Numbered from the stretch's first letter, positions 11,612 to 64,000 are shown. The stretch is 64,000 nt of DNA from Pterobdella sp. o SKG-2022 (GCA_964035795.1 OZ038322.1:20748674-20812673), one strand, 5' to 3'. The notes: a model not told the origin generated them from the sequence alone. Numbers and translations are program-made.

Positions 11612-14600
11612 TGGGCTATTTCATCAATCACTTTTTATAAAACCTTGTTATGCTTTGCAATACTCTGAATATTGATTTTTGTGCTTTTGTCGTTTTTCCT
11701 TATGTAAGTGTTAAAAGATTGTTGTTTAACCAACAAAATTGAAAATTTTTTACAATCATTTTTAATTAAAATGTTGAATAATACATATATTTATTCCTAT
11801 TGTTATATTTTCTGTGATAAAGTTTTGAATTATTCTTTAACAATATCGACAATGTTCCCAATCCATTTCACATTGGGAATTCTTTGAAAGCAAATAAAAT
11901 AGCTATTGGTAAATAACTTGTATACCATAGCCGATCAACATTCTTTACGGTCAAGTTTGTGCATGTGAGTGCGTGTGTAAATGAAGGAATGCTGTTCAGT
12001 AGAAGTTCTAAGCTTTACATTAATCTTAACTTGTTAAGTACTATTAAACTGTTTTACATTTTTGTGATATAAATATAACAATCAAAATGAGCACATTAAT
12101 TTCAGATAATTTAAATTTATAAGCAATTTATACCAAAATCATTAGTTGTTTATAAACATTTGGTGCTAACGATGCTTTTTCATATTTTCTTTCTCACAAT
12201 TCAACAAATTTAAATAAAATCATTATAAAAGCTACAATCCAATTTAAAAGCGTAAGCCTCAAAATTTATGGAAAAGTACTGCATTTTGATTTTTTGCAGT
12301 TTTTTCTCTGCTATCATTCTAGAGAAAGTCTTAATGACCCTTATTTTTCTGCTGTATTGTTCTGAATTTCTTATGTTGATTAATTGAACGTATACTTAAA
12401 ATAAGAAGAGTTTATTTCACTATGAAAAAAAAGACTAAACATGAATTTAACTTATTCAGAATAAAATCTCAAAAGGTATCTTATATAAGGCCATTTACAA
12501 TCTTCGTGTAAATATCAGTTAAGATTCATCCAGTGCTCCTTTGCGTGTTTAGTTTTTACTGCTGTTTACAATGTTTCCTACCACTCAATGTGTCAGGGTT
12601 GAGCTTCATTAGTACAAATTGTTTGGTATCGATGAAGTTTCACGTATAAGAACGTGAGACATGACAAGTAAGGTTGATGCTATTGATGAATTGAAGTGAA
12701 ATGTTTTCGCGGTTTAAGAGCAATAAACAAGGTAATAAAAGCATTCGAGTCTGCTGAATTGTCTGTTGAAAAGGATACTGTAAATGAATAACCTGATATA
12801 TCTGATCAATTATTTGTTTTTATAATTAAAACATCCACGAATCTAATAACAATCTTTGAATGCCTCGTAGATAGAACGAAAAAATTAGATTATTTTTGTC
12901 ACTTTTTGGCATTATTGGCATATGCTCTTGGAATAAAAAGTTCTTTTAGTTTTAATGCAATCATTGATATTTAGCTCATGACTCTTATTTCGGTCTTTTT
13001 TTGACTGTTATATAAGATTTATCAGCATATTGAAATACGTTTTTTTTGAAATTCCAGATTTTCTATCTAAAACAGTTTTTTGTCAAAAATTAACAGCTGA
13101 AAAAATTCCTAAAATATAAAAACAAATTTATTCAATAATCTTTCTTTATTTTGAAGTTTTACTAGAATAGACTCTTCAAAACATCCATAGTTTTTTGAAT
13201 ATAGCACTATAATACCCATGGATGAATAAATGAATACCTATAAAATTGCCTGCAAAAAGCTTGATATCCCAACATACAAACTTGAATTATATAGTTATAT
13301 CTTTGATTTACCTATATCCTAAAAGCTTCTTGTTATAAAAATGGCGTTTAATTTATTGATAAAACATATGTTTGATTGAACCTTTTAGCATGTATCACTC
13401 AAGTATTCAAAAACATAGAGTCTATAAAACATATTAAATCTGGCCAGTTTATTTCTGGCATGAGGTTATCGTAACCTTTGGAAAATTTTCTTTTTTTTCC
13501 ATTTTAAATAAAATGTACCCATTGATAAAATTAGAATATTGTAAAAAATGTCTAATTTGTTCTGGAATGTTTGTGTCTGAAAATAATTATTAGAAATATT
13601 ATTTTTTTTTTGTTAAAAAGTGGTAAAAGCAATAAATCAAGATAGAGAATTTTTTAAATAATTATTATTCAGTTAACAGTCAAGCTTTATTTCAAGCACC
13701 AACTCATACACACACAACCTACCAACTCACATAAGAGTCACTATGCTGTGCACCGTTTTTCGCATATGAATCACACACACAAACAGCTGAAATACAAACA
13801 AACACACACGCATGGAATTGTATGGAGGAGGAATATACAAAGATATACATACATTCAATACCCATATTGTAAAACAATTTATAATGAGTTGGACGCTTGT
13901 TATACACATTGAAAAATTACTAAACGACAAAGACAAGTAGAAAGTTCGTTTAAATCATGGTCCACAAAACGAAGGGATTTGAAATATGTCATTAAGTGTG
14001 TGTGATTTTATTTAATGACTTTCAAACCAAAACATGAGTTTTTAAAATATTCTCAAAATATAATGTAAACTGTATTTAGAACTATTCTAACTAAAGCACA
14101 TACGTTCACAATCACGCTCACACACATTCTATGCAAACACATATAGTGGCTAACCTACTGAACCAAGACCTTATTTTTAAAGGTCGAAGCTAAGCTGTGG
14201 ACCAACCATAAAGCTCCATTTTTCCACGTGATCCAAGCTCTTTTTACCATTGGCTGTAAACTATACGTTGGTCGCGTTATTTGGGAAATGTTAGAAAAGT
14301 TTAGTTAAATATTTCAATTGCTCCTTTTCACATTCATTTCCTTTTAGCTCTCTTGCCAACCTTCTCTGGCCGTTACTCAGTTAAAAATTATTTTGTGAAA
14401 AGTTTACGTATTTCTTTACAAAGGATCGTTACAGGTTTGAATGCTTTATTGTATTTGAGAATTCTTTCCAACTTGATTTCTTTTGATTTTTTCATAAATT
14501 TATGGTTCAGAGTTCAAGATTGAAAAGCAAATAAAAAAATAGTTTTTCAATTGGAAAAAATATTAAAAATTTCTAGTAGAAAAAGCTTATTCTAAGAATT

Positions 14601-16425
14601 TGACGCAAATAATAGTCTCAATAATAGAAACTGCCAAACGTGAATTCATATTTACACAGTTCATCAGTTCCAAAATATTTTCGTTTGAAAACACGACTAA
14701 CTTAAATTAAAAAATATTTTTATTCAATTTGTAGACGTTCTCATCTTTAGGTTAGACTAGCGCTAAGGAATCAGCAGAGCTCAATGGATTTCAAAATTGT
14801 AAACTATAATGTGGTCTGGAATTTTACATTTTTTTTTCAAATCTTTGAATTTTATTCCAATACTATAAAAAATAATCAAAATGAAATATAAATTTAAATT
14901 TGTAAATTCTTTTCCCATCCTGATGTTCAATGTTCCCATCCCACTGACCAATAGCGATGCGTTTGCAGGCCCAGTATGACGTAATTTTACGCGTCACCGG
15001 GTTTACATTCGCACTGTACGTTGGTCTTAGCTGCTTTAATCATTCATTGATTTTTTTCGTTTTTAATAAACCAAACAAATATTCCTTAACATCAGTCTAA
15101 TCGAGTCTAGCCGTACGATTTACGTTTGAAATGAACGAAGTATTGCTTTATATATTGTTTTAAATCAAATAAAAAAATTAAAATTAATGCTGTAAATGTT
15201 ATAATCTAATATTAAATATTAGATGCCACGCCGAGAAGTACCATTATTTTACTGCGACTTTGAAAGCGAAAAAAGAAAACGTAAAAAATTGTATTCAATT
15301 GAACAAAGTTTTAATGGTGAAACAACAAAAAGCTTTTGTAATGAATAGACAATCACAAGGCTAAATATTAAAAATCACGAAATGAGAATTACCCTTGTGG
15401 TTCTGCTCAATGGCTCAAATAAAAAAGAAATTTCATGAAAATGCTGATATCAGCATCTGTAAGCTCGTAAACCAATAAATTTCAACCGCCGTTATCACAC
15501 CTAATTAATAAAACTTGTGTTAACATTGGATAGAATTAAGAAATCAAAAAAGTGATCTAAGGTTGAAGAACGTTAAGAGTATTCGCAAAATGTACGAAGC
15601 TTTACTGAAACGAATTTAGGTCCTCAAACACTAAAAACTTAAAAACCACTGAGTATCTCTCATTCCTGCTTTTATTTTTTGTAGTTCCCAACTTGTTCAT
15701 GGAAACTTAGTGTGAGCATATTGCCAATCAATTATACTTTAGCTTCCAGCCCACTTGTGAAAAGCTTTGAGAAAATATTTTATGAAACGTGAGAAATTTT
15801 GGATAAAAATATTGATTGAAGAAGTTTTTAAAAGACATAGAAGCCTCCATCGGGCTTCCTTGTGAAACCGTTGTTGGTGGTTTGCGCGTGGTGACCAGCT
15901 GTGAGAAGAACAATAATGCGTTAACAATTTCAATTAAAAAAACATTCAGAATTTTAAATTACATGTATTACTCTCATTACAATGAATGCGTATATGACGA
16001 TAAGTTTGAAGTAGTATAGCAAAATAATTGCACTATTTTCCGACTCCTAATGCTTCACACACTTCCCAACAATGTTTCAAAACTACTTTATCAAAAATTT
16101 TTAATTATTCAAAAGATCTTGAGCATGAAACTTGAACTCACACAGGGCATTCTTGGATACATGGATTGGTTTCTTGGTTGCACTGCATACTACTCGGAGG
16201 GGGTGGTTGGGAGCTAATGTGGTATACTGGGAGTTTTGGTAGAGACTCTTGACTGGAGCTGATTTTATCGTTTTTCTGTTGGAACTGGAGTTATGAACAG
16301 TTGCTAAACTTGATTAATTAATTGATATTAACGTTCAAAGTATTTAAAGATATTATGGCTATTAAACATATTTTTTAAACACGTATAAATAGTTGTCTAG
16401 AAACTGAAAGTGAGACATTAAGTAT
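11612..16425. other. Mostly non-coding intergenic region with exon-like fragments
   Basis: No convincing gene in most of this 4.8 kb. Points seen: CA-rich sequence around 13700-13830; a patch at 14930-15010 with higher GC that holds a CCAAT-type motif and TGACGTAA; and a 42-codon ORF at 15222 (MPRREVPLFYCDF...). On the minus strand there are two exon-like segments, about 16286-16150 and 15912-15850, each with an AG before it. They lie just downstream of the stop of the gene at 16426-17149 and could be its 3' UTR or an alternative tail. None is firm. Confidence 0.5.
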
Positions 16426-17149
16426 CTAAAATAAATGCCTTCTAGCTGGACAGTTGTCGGAAAGAGAAAGTGTAGACTTTTGCAAGCAGGTTTCTGTTCT
16501 TTCTTTGAGAAATTCACTGTGGTGGTTGTAGATGGAAGCCAGCTGAAGGTCCAAACTGTCTCTAAAAGCACCTCGTTCTTCAATCTTTGTTTGGTTATAG
16601 AGGTTTCTTTTAGTTTGATTGCACATCTGTTGAAATCTTTGGTTATAAGCTGGTCTGATTTTGAGGTCTTTTGAGAAAGTGGAGTTAATGCTGAGTCTCT
16701 GCCATGGATTGTCGTAACAACTTTTACCAATGGGTTTCCTTTCTCTTTGTATCTGTATGGATAATTTTGATTAAATTGAATTTTTAATAATTATAGATAT
16801 TTCCAACATTACTTCCATTTCCTTAGAATTGTGAAAGGACAATATTATTATTATTTATAAATAACTCCAGTTTTTTGACATTCCAACTATCAGAAATTTC
16901 ATGATGGTATCAAAAAGAATTTTGATCGGATTTTTTATCTATAGATTACCAGTTTCCACTTTTTTTAAAAAATCATTTATGAGCAAAACTAAAATTAATT
17001 ACTTGTCTGCAAAATTGTAGATCGCTTTCATATCTTGGAAATGGGTAAGGGTTTCTCAAAGAAGTCATTTTAAAAGTTTTCAATCAAAAATAATAGTTTT
17101 GTTGTGATGTGAAGTTACCTTTCCCTGTTTGTTTGCTTAGCAACGGTTT
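16426..17149 (-). CDS. Unrecognised gene, three 3' exons (5' end not found)
   Basis: Three minus-strand segments, 17149-17119, 17054-17003 and 16752-16426, each have AG before them. The first two have GT after them (GTAACT, GTAATT). They join in one frame of about 135 residues ending in TAG. The peptide reads ...RNPYPFPRYESDLQF... then ...GKSCYDNPWQRLSI... then a Gln/Asn/Arg-rich helical part (...NQRFQQMCNQTKRNLY...) and a Cys/Ser-rich tail. The aromatic- and Pro-rich motifs loosely recall small ciliary microtubule-associated proteins, but that is only an impression. The first exon has 31 nt and needs an upstream exon with one leftover base, which I could not place. The consistent phase and balanced codon use in such AT-rich DNA argue for a real gene. 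Confidence 0.5.
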
Positions 17150-17283
17150 CTATGCCGAAAATAGTCAAAGTAAATCAATTAAAATGTTATAATAAAAAAA
17201 TAAAAGATTAAATTTTTTTGGAAAAATTATTTTAAAAATGCATGTTTATAACTCAAAAATTTTAAATGCGTCTAACTGAGCAA

Positions 17284-17330
17284 TGTACAGTAAGCTTCAA
17301 TAATCCGGACACGCTAAAAGCTAAACATAT
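17284..17330. mobile_element. Possible pogo/Tigger-type terminal repeat
   Basis: TA followed by CAGTAAGCTTCAATAATCC and GGACACGC. This resembles the terminal repeats of pogo/Tigger/jerky DNA transposons, which often begin CAGT and contain ATAATCCGGAC, flanked by a TA target duplication. I found no matching inverted end nearby, so this is a solo end or chance. Confidence 0.3.
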
Positions 17331-18363
17331 CCCAATTTTGAAAAATATGAGATGTATCTAAACAGTTATTTAAAGTTTTTCAAAGTAAACGTTCAAAAAA
17401 CTGTTCAAAGATCAAGCTAAAATGTTTCAATTTTTTTTATATTGTATTGGGAACTTATGAACAAAGCTTTTTTTTATTTTTTGTTTTGGTCAAATTATAT
17501 AAAACAGAAATAATTCGCAAAAAAACTTAAAAACAAGCAATATAAAATGCACAAAAGGTAGAAATAGTATAGATCTTTCAGCCATCCATCAGTGAGAATG
17601 AAATAAAAGTAGGTGAAATGCTCACAAAAAATATTTCTTAAAATCATCTTTCATAAGGTTTTTAACCCTCCAAACTCTAATGCCGACTTTTAGTCACATA
17701 GAATTTAACATTTGCATAACAATCAAAATGAACTCTAGGAATTTGACAAAACACATGCCAGTGATGTGGTTCATCTCTACATGCTGACAATATTTAATTT
17801 ACACACTACTTTTGTATTCTTCGTTAAATATTACAGTACTTTGGAGCATTTGGTTGTGAAATTTTGAGTTGAAAAGTATGGCTCAAAGTATTGAAAATAC
17901 GATTGAAAATCCTGGTTATTTCTAGAACAAATAAAGAATACGTAACAAAAATGTTTTTAATTGAAAATTTATGATCGTTCAAGGCACTTTCATACTGTGC
18001 CACATTTTTTTGTTTATATTTTTCTACCATTTAAATCAAAATTTATCATTTTGGTATGACCATCAGAAAAATAGTATAGTAATGCGATCGATACAAAGAT
18101 GAAAGAAAGCACGAGATTGTAACTTTGCAATATTCAAATTGAATTCAATGTTAAAAGTTATAAAAAATCATTTTAACGATTTTTTAACAATTTGATAAGA
18201 TGAAAAACACGATTAAGTTAAAAGGTGCAAAACAAAAGGTCACTTAGGAAAGCAACTTCAAAAGGTACTCTAGATTGCATTAAAGTGTTTATGTAAAGTT
18301 CCTATTTAAACAGTTTTAACAAAATATCAACTCAACTGAATGTAAATCTCCATTTTAAACAAA

Positions 18364-20343
18364 ATGGAAGTTTTGAAAGGGATGATTCTTTTTAGTTTCT
18401 TGACAATCTCCAACTGTGACGTCTTGGCGAGAGCAGACAGGCCGTTCGCAAGTTATGTTTTACTTCCTTAAATCCTTATTTGATATAGTACTAACGGCAT
18501 TATGGTTTTTTCAAGTTTTGCAACATATATTTCAAAAGTAGAAAGTTTCGATAAAACCATTAAATAATGTAACTTCTTAGGTCATCTTTTGTACTTATGA
18601 ATGAAATTCAAAAATTTTTTACGTCGGTTTATGGAAGAGTTTATTGAGCAAAAAAACAGCTATAATTTTCGATAGGTTTAGCCTTATCATGAAACGTTAG
18701 CGACAAAATTTTATTAGTAATTTTTATGATAAGGCTAAAGTTATCAAAAGTTATAGCTGATTAAAGTGGTCTTGAAGACTTCATCAGTTTCATGCCACTA
18801 TAATAATTTTCGTCATTTGTTTGTTTGTTTTGCTCAATAAATGTACTAAAATTCTTCCATAAATCGACGTAAAAAGTTGTTGAACAAAGAATATGTTTTT
18901 GAAGGGTTGAATCGCATTAAAATAAATGAGCAAAATAATTGTTTAGCGCTCTAAAACTTCAATACCAAAACTATATCAAAAAATATAAATACGATAACTC
19001 ATCAAACGTTTAAAACCCGGTTTTTCGTTTTTAGATTTTTAAACGTCAACTGATGGAATGTTTTTCTTGATACTGTACAATGACTTATAGATTTTAACTC
19101 CATGTTTGATTGACGTTAGGTCAAACAATTAAATTATTTATTATTTTTATAACTAATTAAATAATAATCTAGAAAAAAGTAGTTGCATAAATTTTAAATA
19201 TTTCAATGAAAAACTTATAAACATTAAAATCCTATAGAACTGCCATCGTCACTCCCATGGGTTCCCTTTAATGACAGTTATTACTTCTTCAGCAAAGATA
19301 AAATGTCATGGAATGAGGCTTTATACTATTGTAGAGAGTTTGGAGCTAATCTTATTTCAATAACTTCTGCCGAAGAAAACCAGTTTGTGAAAGAACAAAT
19401 AGAGTGGGGCTTTGATCATGACTAAAAAAACAATTCTAATTTATTAAAAAAAATTTAAAAATTTATTTAAAAAATTTAAAATTAGTTTTTTCACTCTAAT
19501 TCATAGCCACCTCACAACGAATAAACAGTCAAAGAAATATAAACGATGGTTTGTGGTTAGGCATGAGCAGGACAAACCCACAAAACAAATCAACATCTTA
19601 TTGGATTGACGAATCCCCTTTTACATATTCAAACTGGAAAACTCAAAAATGTTCTCTCAAAGAGTGCAGCAAAATTAACTCTAATGGTGACTGGTTTGAT
19701 CATATTTGCGAGACTTCCAGCCATTTAGGTTGCAAGTTCAATTTACTGAGAAACAGTGAGTGTTTTCAGCTATATGAGTTTCGAAGTGTTTTTTTTTGTA
19801 TTATCATTATAACGATCAATAACCAACTTATTTAGTTTTTTATGAGTTTTTTCAATGAATTCTCATGAAACACTAAAAAACTCCACATCGTTTCAGAGAA
19901 ACTAACGATGCACATGCAGAAGATGACACAAGATAGGCATGTCAAACTCTCTTACACAAAAGTATTGTCTACCTTAAAGTTTATAAACACTTAAAATTAG
20001 TATTAATGTAGTATAAAATTATTCATTAAACTAATAGTAAAAAAAATAACTCTTGTGGAAGTTAAAGTATTTTCAATTGGAAATAATCAAAAAATTATTT
20101 ATGTTTTAAACGGTTGGTTCATTCAGTGATGGCTAGAAGGTATTAAAAATCCAAACGAGCGAGATCTAACTCATAAATATGTATTTTTATGAAAAAAGTT
20201 TAATATTCAAAGTATATTCATCAACAAATTATTTCAAGAAGGTGACCAACCCACGCTGCAGTAAATTGATCTGCTCCAAGATCTGCCTAGAAGAGTACTT
20301 TTGCGAACGTTTCAACTTCCGAACAGTGAAGCATTTAGTTTAA
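18364..20343 (+). CDS. Secreted C-type lectin-like protein with PAN/apple-like tail, 5 exons
   Basis: C-type lectin-like domains are extracellular carbohydrate or protein binding folds. Exons 18364-18451, 19238-19403, 19529-19755, 19897-19961 and 20242-20343 join in frame to 215 aa. Residues 1-22 form a signal peptide (MEVLKGMILFSFL...). The lectin domain covers about 37-155: F/W-rich first strand, SWNEALYYCREFGANL with Cys61, WLGM at 94-97, WIDESPFTYSNW at 110-121, Cys126 and Cys131, DWFDHIC (139-145) in place of the WND motif, and a final Cys153. There is no EPN or QPD sugar motif, so calcium-dependent sugar binding is doubtful. Residues 183-210 (CSKLICSKICLEEYFC then FNFR) look like the start of a PAN/apple domain. 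The exon 2 donor (GAGTGGGG) is weak. The stop shortly after the last exon's potential GT leaves open a longer protein with further exons. Confidence 0.75.
18615..18877. mobile_element. MITE family A, copy with long inverted ends
   Basis: Begins TTTTTTACGTCGGTTTATGG and ends with the inverse, CCATAAATCGACGTAAAAA. Inner blocks GCTATAATTTTCGATAGG, TTTAGCCTTATCATGAAACG and TTTATGATAAGGCTAAAG also pair. About 260 bases with no ORF. It lies in intron 1 of the lectin gene. Confidence 0.75.
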
Positions 20344-20629
20344 CAATAATTGAATGAATATTATTCAAGTTGTAACTGAGTTTAAAATATTTTTTTATAT
20401 GTGGTCGTCTTAGACCTTTGATGCCAAAAAAAGGGCCATGCACCAAAAATAAAGTTGCCTCCATTTCGAACTGGAGTTTTGAGTAATTATATTTATATAA
20501 AAAAAATTTGGTTTTTTTTTTTATAATTATATAATATTCTACCTTTTTGCAGCTAATTATTTTTGTTGCTTGTTGATTCAAGCAATTTTAAAAGCACCCA
20601 CTTTCCTTTTCAACCTCAGCTAGCTATTG

Positions 20630-20635
20630 AATAAA
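20630..20635 (+). terminator. Candidate poly(A) signal, lectin gene
   Basis: AATAAA on the plus strand about 290 bases past the lectin stop codon. Use is inferred from position only. Confidence 0.35.
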
Positions 20636-21802
20636 TTTAACATTGATATAAGCTTCAAGTAACAACAATTTGAGTGTGCACACCCAATGTAAAAGTTTTT
20701 CAACACCATTTCTTTGATTTGAAAAATGATATGAAATTGAGATCCGAATTAAAATAAAATACTTATAACAATTTTTAATAAAAATGTTGCTTTTTTTTAT
20801 AAGTCCAATATGTTATATATTTAAAATTTTTGGATTTATATTTGGTTTTCTTCAACTTAAAAATGATAAAAAAGATCATTCAAGAAGATTTGCTAGTAAA
20901 GAACTTAGAATAATCACAAAGAAGTTTTCTTATAACTCAACATGAGCATTTGTTAAACTTATCGGTTGGAATGCTTTAAAATTGTATTCAAAAGTTAGTC
21001 AGAGTCAGAATAGTCTATAACTTGAATAGAGTTTTTATAAAAAAATATACGTTTATTACAGAACTTATTCACATATAATGAGACAAAACTACATTTTTCC
21101 AAGTTTTTGTTTTCTTTTTGAAATTTTATTATACAAACGAATAGCCTATTTAACGTCAAAAAACAGTATTTTATCTGCATAAGAATCCCAGAGCTTTAAA
21201 AAGTTAAAGATTTCACGTTTCTAATTTTGTGTTTTAGATAAACACAAATAAACAGGAAAACAAAAAGTGCTGGTGTGAGCTAATCGGGTTAGAAAAAATT
21301 GCAGAAAATGAAAAAAGAGCCGAAAAAGATTCCAGTTTTTGGAATTGATCCGATTGATCTGAACATCCAAAACCCCAGTTTTTTTATCATACAAGTGAAT
21401 GATAAAACATCCATATAACGTATAGATTAATTGCAAACTTCATATTGGAATTTCAATTCAAATACCTTGCACATACATTTAGATATCTTGCGATCCACCA
21501 AATGCTTTTTTGTGGCATATCTTCTAACACTAACACATATACACGCGCATAACTTGGCGGCATGCCAGATTATAACACTGATATATCCATATAAATGTTC
21601 GTTTTAGATTGCAAAAGCTGATATAGAAAGTTGATTTGATTTTTTATTTTACATAGGCTTGTTTATTATTTAGTAGGGAAAAAAATCGTTTTGCGGACCA
21701 TTCTACTTTATTTATCGCTTCGTTTTTTGCATTATTGTTTGAGTTTAAATAAAATAAAACTTTTGGAACATTCGATGTGCACAATAATAATAAGGATAAA
21801 AT

Positions 21803-21808
21803 TTTATT
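21803..21808 (-). terminator. Candidate poly(A) signal, ERCC6
   Basis: AATAAA on the minus strand about 70 bases past the ERCC6 stop codon, a typical distance for a short 3' UTR. Confidence 0.5.
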
Positions 21809-21878
21809 CAATTAAAAACATAAATTTGATAATAATTTTTACATAAACGAAAAAAATTTACAAGACTGCATAGAAGTG

Positions 21879-32169
<10,291 letters not shown>

Positions 32170-33727
32170 ATTTTCAGAGTTTAAAATTTTGAAACTTAGA
32201 CTCAGAAAATTCTAAATTTAATTAACAATTAATAGTTATTCTTTTCGAATTCTTTGTTATATGTTTTAACTGAATGAAAATTTTTCGTTTTATGTTATAA
32301 TTTAATTTTTAAAATGTTCCGGCGTTTCTAAAAATACTAAAATTCAACAAAATCATGAAATTAAACTAATTCGTGCTACGGAAAATATTACATAACAAAG
32401 TAAAAGTGAACTATACAAAATTTTTTTTTTTTAATTTTTAATTTTCCAAAAAAACTGTTTCAGAATTTATGAAAATTAAAATTTTGAAAGTTTTTTTTTA
32501 TAAAAAATAGATTAATTTTACTTTCAATGATAAATTATAATCTAGAAACCCAAATAAAAAAGATAAATTTTAAAAATTTAAATTAAATTTCAAATTTAAA
32601 AAATGTTTTTTTTTAAAATATGGCAATAATGTTGAGCAAAGCAGCTGATGCTTGCTTGACAATACCCTCTCCAGCTGTATTTCTCTTTTCCATGTCCTTT
32701 TTCAATGTCTCCATCTATATAAGTATATATAAACTACGAATCTTACTTACAAAAATTGAATTTTAATTCAAACTATTTTGATTAACTTGACGTTAATATA
32801 TATATTTTATACACATTTCAAAGATTTACTGAACTCTTTTAAAAAAAATATTTTTGGTTCTTGTAAATATTTACTTTTAAAACTTGAAATTGTTGTTTTG
32901 TAAATTTTATTTAAAATTAAATATTTATTCAAATTGTTTTATATACTTGAAATCCAATTTATTTCCTATTAAAAACTCATACAAAATTGTATATAACTAA
33001 AATTAATTTTCCAAACATACCATATGTTAGTCAAATTAACTTAATTGTACGTTTCATAGATATAATTAAATGTTCAATTTAATGGTTTATATTGCTGCAT
33101 CTTAATCCAAAAGAATTTAAATCCAATCTATCTCAGTATCTTACAAACATATGTGAGTGAGAATATAAAATTATATTAACTATCTCTTATTATAATCTTA
33201 TTTTTAATAAAATTTTAAATTTATTTTTAACAAACATCTTTAGTTTTTTTGATGTTTGAAACTTCAAAAAAATTTTTCAACTCAGACTAATAATTTTTTC
33301 ATAAATTTTCAATTTCATCTTTAGCTAAGCTTCAATTCATTTTTGTATACTTGTTATATATACAGGAAAAACGAAAAAAAACTACAAAGACAATCAAACG
33401 TACAACTAGTGCTCCTTGATATAACTTATGCTAACAAGGCTTGTATCGTCATAAATCTCAAACAAAAATATCTAAAAAATGAGAATAAGAGAATCTAGTT
33501 GATATTATATTAACAGTTGTCGTTATTAATTGATTCGAAGAACGAACACAACAAACGCGTGCATAGATTATGAATAAACTCTTTATAATCAATTGAAACT
33601 ATCTAATATTTATTTTTCCAATAGTAAATCAAGAATTGTGGTATTGGGTACATTGAAAAACTTCATTAAGGATAGATTGTTAGGGCGATAATATACGAAA
33701 CTAATCTCGAGTATTCGAGGTTTACCA
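32170..33727. promoter_or_regulatory. Divergent intergenic region between ERCC6 and FNDC3
   Basis: About 1.56 kb separates the two start codons, which face away from each other. It probably holds both promoters and 5' UTRs, possibly with non-coding first exons. The sequence is strongly AT-rich with T and A runs, and I see no core promoter element I would assign. One small minus-strand ORF lies inside (32613-32714). Confidence 0.4.
32613..32714 (-). CDS. Possible micropeptide or stray exon, 33 aa
   Basis: An ATG-to-TAA frame reading METLKKDMEKRNTAG then EGIVKQASAALLNIIAIF, preceded by TATATAG, which could be a splice acceptor. The amphipathic, balanced composition stands out from the surrounding AT-rich DNA. 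I do not recognise it. It could be the last exon of a small gene, an upstream ORF in the ERCC6 5' leader, or chance. Confidence 0.25.
   Translation of the reverse strand: METLKKDMEKRNTAGEGIVKQASAALLNIIAIF

Positions 33728-64000
<30,273 letters not shown>

Larger units (their letters stand above)
20344..21878. other. Convergent intergenic region
   Basis: Separates the 3' ends of the lectin gene and ERCC6. It is AT-rich with no supported ORF. Candidate poly(A) signals for the two flanking genes are listed separately. Confidence 0.5.

Noticed and set aside
12700..12730. First exon reading MFSRFKSNKQ before a GTAATA donor
   Set aside because: No phase-compatible downstream exon could be found, and the segment is too short to stand alone.
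15222..15350. 42-codon ORF starting MPRREVPLFYCDF
   Set aside because: No recognisable family, no splice partner, and its Lys-rich composition is what the base bias would give.

Overview
The window is eukaryotic and animal-like. It is AT-rich, and its genes are split into many short exons by GT–AG introns, mostly from under 100 to about 1500 bases. I rebuilt three conserved genes exon by exon, with intact reading phase at every junction: ZPR1 (zinc finger protein, minus strand), ERCC6/CSB (SNF2-type DNA repair translocase, minus strand) and FNDC3 (fibronectin type III protein, plus strand, running off the right edge). FNDC3 is a metazoan family. The compact spacing, intronic hairpin elements and Asn/Asp/Lys/Glu-rich insertions suit a small AT-rich invertebrate genome, but I cannot name the lineage.

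Layout: 1-5817 has no gene I can support, only simple repeats. 5818-10738 (-) is ZPR1, complete, 15 exons, 442 aa. Divergent from it, 378 bp away, is an intronless ORF (11117-11611, +) for a probable tail-anchored membrane protein. 11612-16425 is mostly empty, with exon-like fragments near its right end. 16426-17149 (-) holds three phase-compatible exons of an unrecognised gene. 18364-20343 (+) is a five-exon secreted C-type lectin-like gene with a short PAN/apple-like Cys motif. 21879-32169 (-) is ERCC6, 24 exons, about 1308 aa, tail to tail with the lectin gene. 33728-64000 (+) is FNDC3, 20 exons in the window, 1734 codons so far, divergent from ERCC6 across about 1.56 kb.

The accessory DNA sits largely in introns: two copies of one tRNA-derived SINE, three families of near-palindromic MITE-like elements (several inside ERCC6), a TIR transposon remnant of about 0.9 kb with two shorter relatives in FNDC3, and long (CA)n and (TATC)n microsatellites. 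The genes do not form an operon or a shared pathway. ZPR1 and ERCC6 both act in nuclear growth and genome-maintenance biology, but their closeness here looks incidental.

I found no clear new multi-gene system. The points most worth a second look are a large low-complexity insertion inside one FN3 domain of FNDC3, its 650-residue charged N-terminal extension, an ERCC6 intron whose 5' splice site opens straight into a (GT)n tract, and the MITE and SINE families.
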